NCBI RefSeq assembly: GCF_030036535.1
Contig: NZ_CP080387.1
Location: 62,001 to 126,000 of the forward strand
DNA length: 64,000 bases
Source of the DNA: Agrobacterium cucumeris
GTDB taxonomy: Bacteria > Pseudomonadota > Alphaproteobacteria > Rhizobiales > Rhizobiaceae
Direction: 5' to 3'
The position numbers and the translations under genes were made by a program. The notes under the pieces were generated by a model. The model made no database searches. It was not told the origin of the DNA and saw nothing but the letters and a program-made list of their open reading frames with translations. Position 1 is the stretch's first letter; each line of letters starts with the position of its first letter. Below are positions 62,865 to 64,000 of this stretch, piece after piece.

Positions 62865-63502
62865 GCGAACGCATCTTTCCAGAGGTTTCCATTCCCTACG
62901 GCGACAAGTCCACCAAAGCCATGCAGATCACATGCGCGTGCTGTGGTGGGGTCGCCTATTTCCCGCATCAAACCGGGATCAATCGCAAGCCGCCAATCGC
63001 GGCAACTCAGCACTTCCAGAACAAGGGATGGGTAGTCGGCAACAATCCGCGCAAGGATTTTTGCCCGATCCACGCCAGCCCGGCCAAGCGTAAAGGACAG
63101 AAAGCCATGGCGGACACCGTAGCGACGATTGCAGACAAGCCCCGCGAAATGAGCCGCGAGGACCGGCGCATAATCAATGACAAGCTGGATGAGGTTTACG
63201 CCAAGGACGCCTATAAGTCCCCCTGGACGGATGCTGCCGTGTCGAAGGATTTGGGGGTGCCGCGTGATTGGGTGGCGCAGGTTCGCGACCAGTTCTTCGG
63301 CCCGGCAGGATCGAACCCGCTTTATGATGAGTTCCTGAAAGAGACGAAGCTGGTGGAAGTCGCATTCGTCGCCTGCGAGGAAGCGACCGCACGCGCCGAA
63401 AAGGCTGCTGCCGACCAGCGCCGGGCGCATGGCGATCTTTGCAAGGCGATGGACAGCTACCGCGCTCTGGCGCGCAAGGTAGAGCGGGAAATCAGCCGAT
63501 GA
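62861..63502 (+). CDS. phage protein with an N-terminal cysteine cluster
   Basis: A 213-residue protein. The GTG at 62861 overlaps the preceding stop as GTGA and has AGAGGGGG in front; an ATG 21 bases upstream is the alternative. The N-terminal 60 residues carry CACC and a CPIH pair, probably binding zinc. Residues 90-190 form a helical region with SKDLGVPRDWVAQVRDQFFG, perhaps a DNA-binding unit, and end in a coiled coil. Function unknown. Confidence 0.68.
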   Translation: MSERIFPEVSIPYGDKSTKAMQITCACCGGVAYFPHQTGINRKPPIAATQHFQNKGWVVGNNPRKDFCPIHASPAKRKGQKAMADTVATIADKPREMSREDRRIINDKLDEVYAKDAYKSPWTDAAVSKDLGVPRDWVAQVRDQFFGPAGSNPLYDEFLKETKLVEVAFVACEEATARAEKAAADQRRAHGDLCKAMDSYRALARKVEREISR

Positions 63503-63792
63503 CCGACCTCATGCCTATCGTTGAAATTCTGGCTGACTGCCGGACCGATGCGGAGCGCGCGGACTGGCTTTTGCGCGCGCCGCAGGGTGTAATTTATCGC
63601 GACCATACGGACATTCGGCGGATTTTGCAGGCGGCGCATTTCTCGCTCGGCGTGGACGCGCTGGACGTGGAATTTGCAGCCATCAACGCCACGCGCCTGC
63701 CGGACGGCGGATTGCCGCATACGGTGGTTCTCGGCGTCCACGCCGTGCGCTCTTTCCTGCGCGACGTGGTGCGGAAAGGCGGTGCACAGTGA
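63499..63792 (+). CDS. small phage protein, unknown
   Basis: A 97-residue protein from the ATG overlapping the previous stop (ATGA). It contains a helical start (IVEILADCRTDAERADWLL) and a mixed middle. No family recognised. Confidence 0.62.
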   Translation: MTDLMPIVEILADCRTDAERADWLLRAPQGVIYRDHTDIRRILQAAHFSLGVDALDVEFAAINATRLPDGGLPHTVVLGVHAVRSFLRDVVRKGGAQ

Positions 63793-64000
63793 TGGAACCG
63801 GATCACGGCGCAATGTCGCGTGCATGGTCTTGGCGTCACGCGGTCGGTAAATCCGGCCTGCCGCCGATCACGCGCCTTGTGCTGCATACGCTTGGCCTGA
63901 AAATGGATGCGACCGGCGGTTCCTGCTATCCGCCGATTTCGGAACTGGTGGACCTGACGGGCCTCGATAAGAAAACCGTCCTGAAACACCTCGAAATCGC
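63792..64000 (+). CDS. helix-turn-helix replication-type phage protein, N-terminal part
   Basis: The ATG overlaps the previous stop as TGATG. The visible 69 residues have AWSWRHAVGKSGLPPITRLVL, then GGSCYPPISELVDLTGLDKK, a winged helix-turn-helix found at the N-terminus of phage replication initiators (lambda O-like or DnaD-like). The gene runs off the window, so the rest is not visible. Its position in the rightward operon fits a replication gene. Confidence 0.7.
   Translation, partial: MEPDHGAMSRAWSWRHAVGKSGLPPITRLVLHTLGLKMDATGGSCYPPISELVDLTGLDKKTVLKHLEI

Larger units (their letters stand above)
50578..64000. mobile_element. temperate prophage, left part (right end outside window)
   Basis: From the tRNA-Gly 3' end to the window edge nearly all genes are phage-type and tightly packed. 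The order is integrase, a leftward early operon, operators with promoter, two small genes, CI-like repressor, operator, Cro-like gene, and a rightward operon ending in a replication-type gene. Structural and lysis genes are not in view, so whether it is complete cannot be judged. The left attachment site is probably the end of the tRNA. Confidence 0.9.

Noticed and set aside
50578..64000. CRISPR array or toxin-antitoxin module in the prophage region
   Set aside because: No regular spaced repeats are present, and no recognisable toxin partner accompanies the small DNA-binding proteins.

Overview
The window looks like an Agrobacterium/Rhizobium-type alphaproteobacterial chromosome. The order pstS-pstC-pstA-pstB-phoU-phoB, gcrA, argD-argF-hslO, apaG, metZ is of the kind seen in Rhizobiales. 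It also carries a SAM-II riboswitch, rhizobial iron boxes (TGA-N9-TCA), GANTC methylation sites beside gcrA, and small proteins such as DUF982 and Pmp3. The genus is an inference from these traits; no database was searched.

Layout. 1-3.2 kb: the end of a chemoreceptor gene, an orphan sensor histidine kinase and tRNA-Arg(ACG). 3.7-8.8 kb: an Ugp-like ABC importer with a class III phosphodiesterase, behind a GntR-type palindrome. 9.1-18.2 kb: metabolic genes, namely a succinyl-CoA:acetate CoA-transferase, a DUF900 lipoprotein hydrolase, a trans-3-hydroxy-L-proline dehydratase, pyrC, pyrE, a fructokinase and two esterases. 18.2-21.7 kb (minus strand): pgi and fadD. 22-28.4 kb: an iron block of fbpC, fbpA, fbpB and a TonB-dependent siderophore receptor, with an IRO box before fbpC, fbpA and the receptor gene, followed by an AraC regulator. 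29.5-34.4 kb: small stress and membrane proteins, tRNA-Thr(CGT), a nitronate monooxygenase, a membrane-anchored hypothetical and ppk2. 34.7-42.6 kb: the phosphate block phoR-pstSCAB-phoU-phoB with a Pho box before pstS. 42.9-50.4 kb: gcrA, argD, argF, hslO, apaG, metZ under a SAM-II riboswitch, and a two-domain dCTP deaminase.

From tRNA-Gly(CCC) at 50.5 kb to the right edge lies the left part of a temperate prophage. A tyrosine integrase faces the tRNA. It is preceded by a leftward operon of about 14 phage genes, most of them joined by 1-14 bp overlaps. That operon starts at a promoter flanked by two operator palindromes. A LexA/CI-like repressor and a divergent Cro-like gene are separated by a third operator of the same sequence family. 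A rightward operon follows: CII-like regulator, N6-adenine methyltransferase-like protein, DUF4031, several hypotheticals, and a helix-turn-helix replication-type gene cut by the window end. The architecture is lambda-like although the proteins are not lambda's.

The most useful non-coding observations are the three matching prophage operators with a well-placed promoter, the three IRO boxes, the SAM-II leader with its terminator and a possible anti-terminator pairing, the cluster of GANTC sites between gcrA and argD, a promoter plus terminator in the same gap with no gene between them, and an FNR/FixK-like box next to a perfect 20-bp palindrome upstream of the CoA-transferase.
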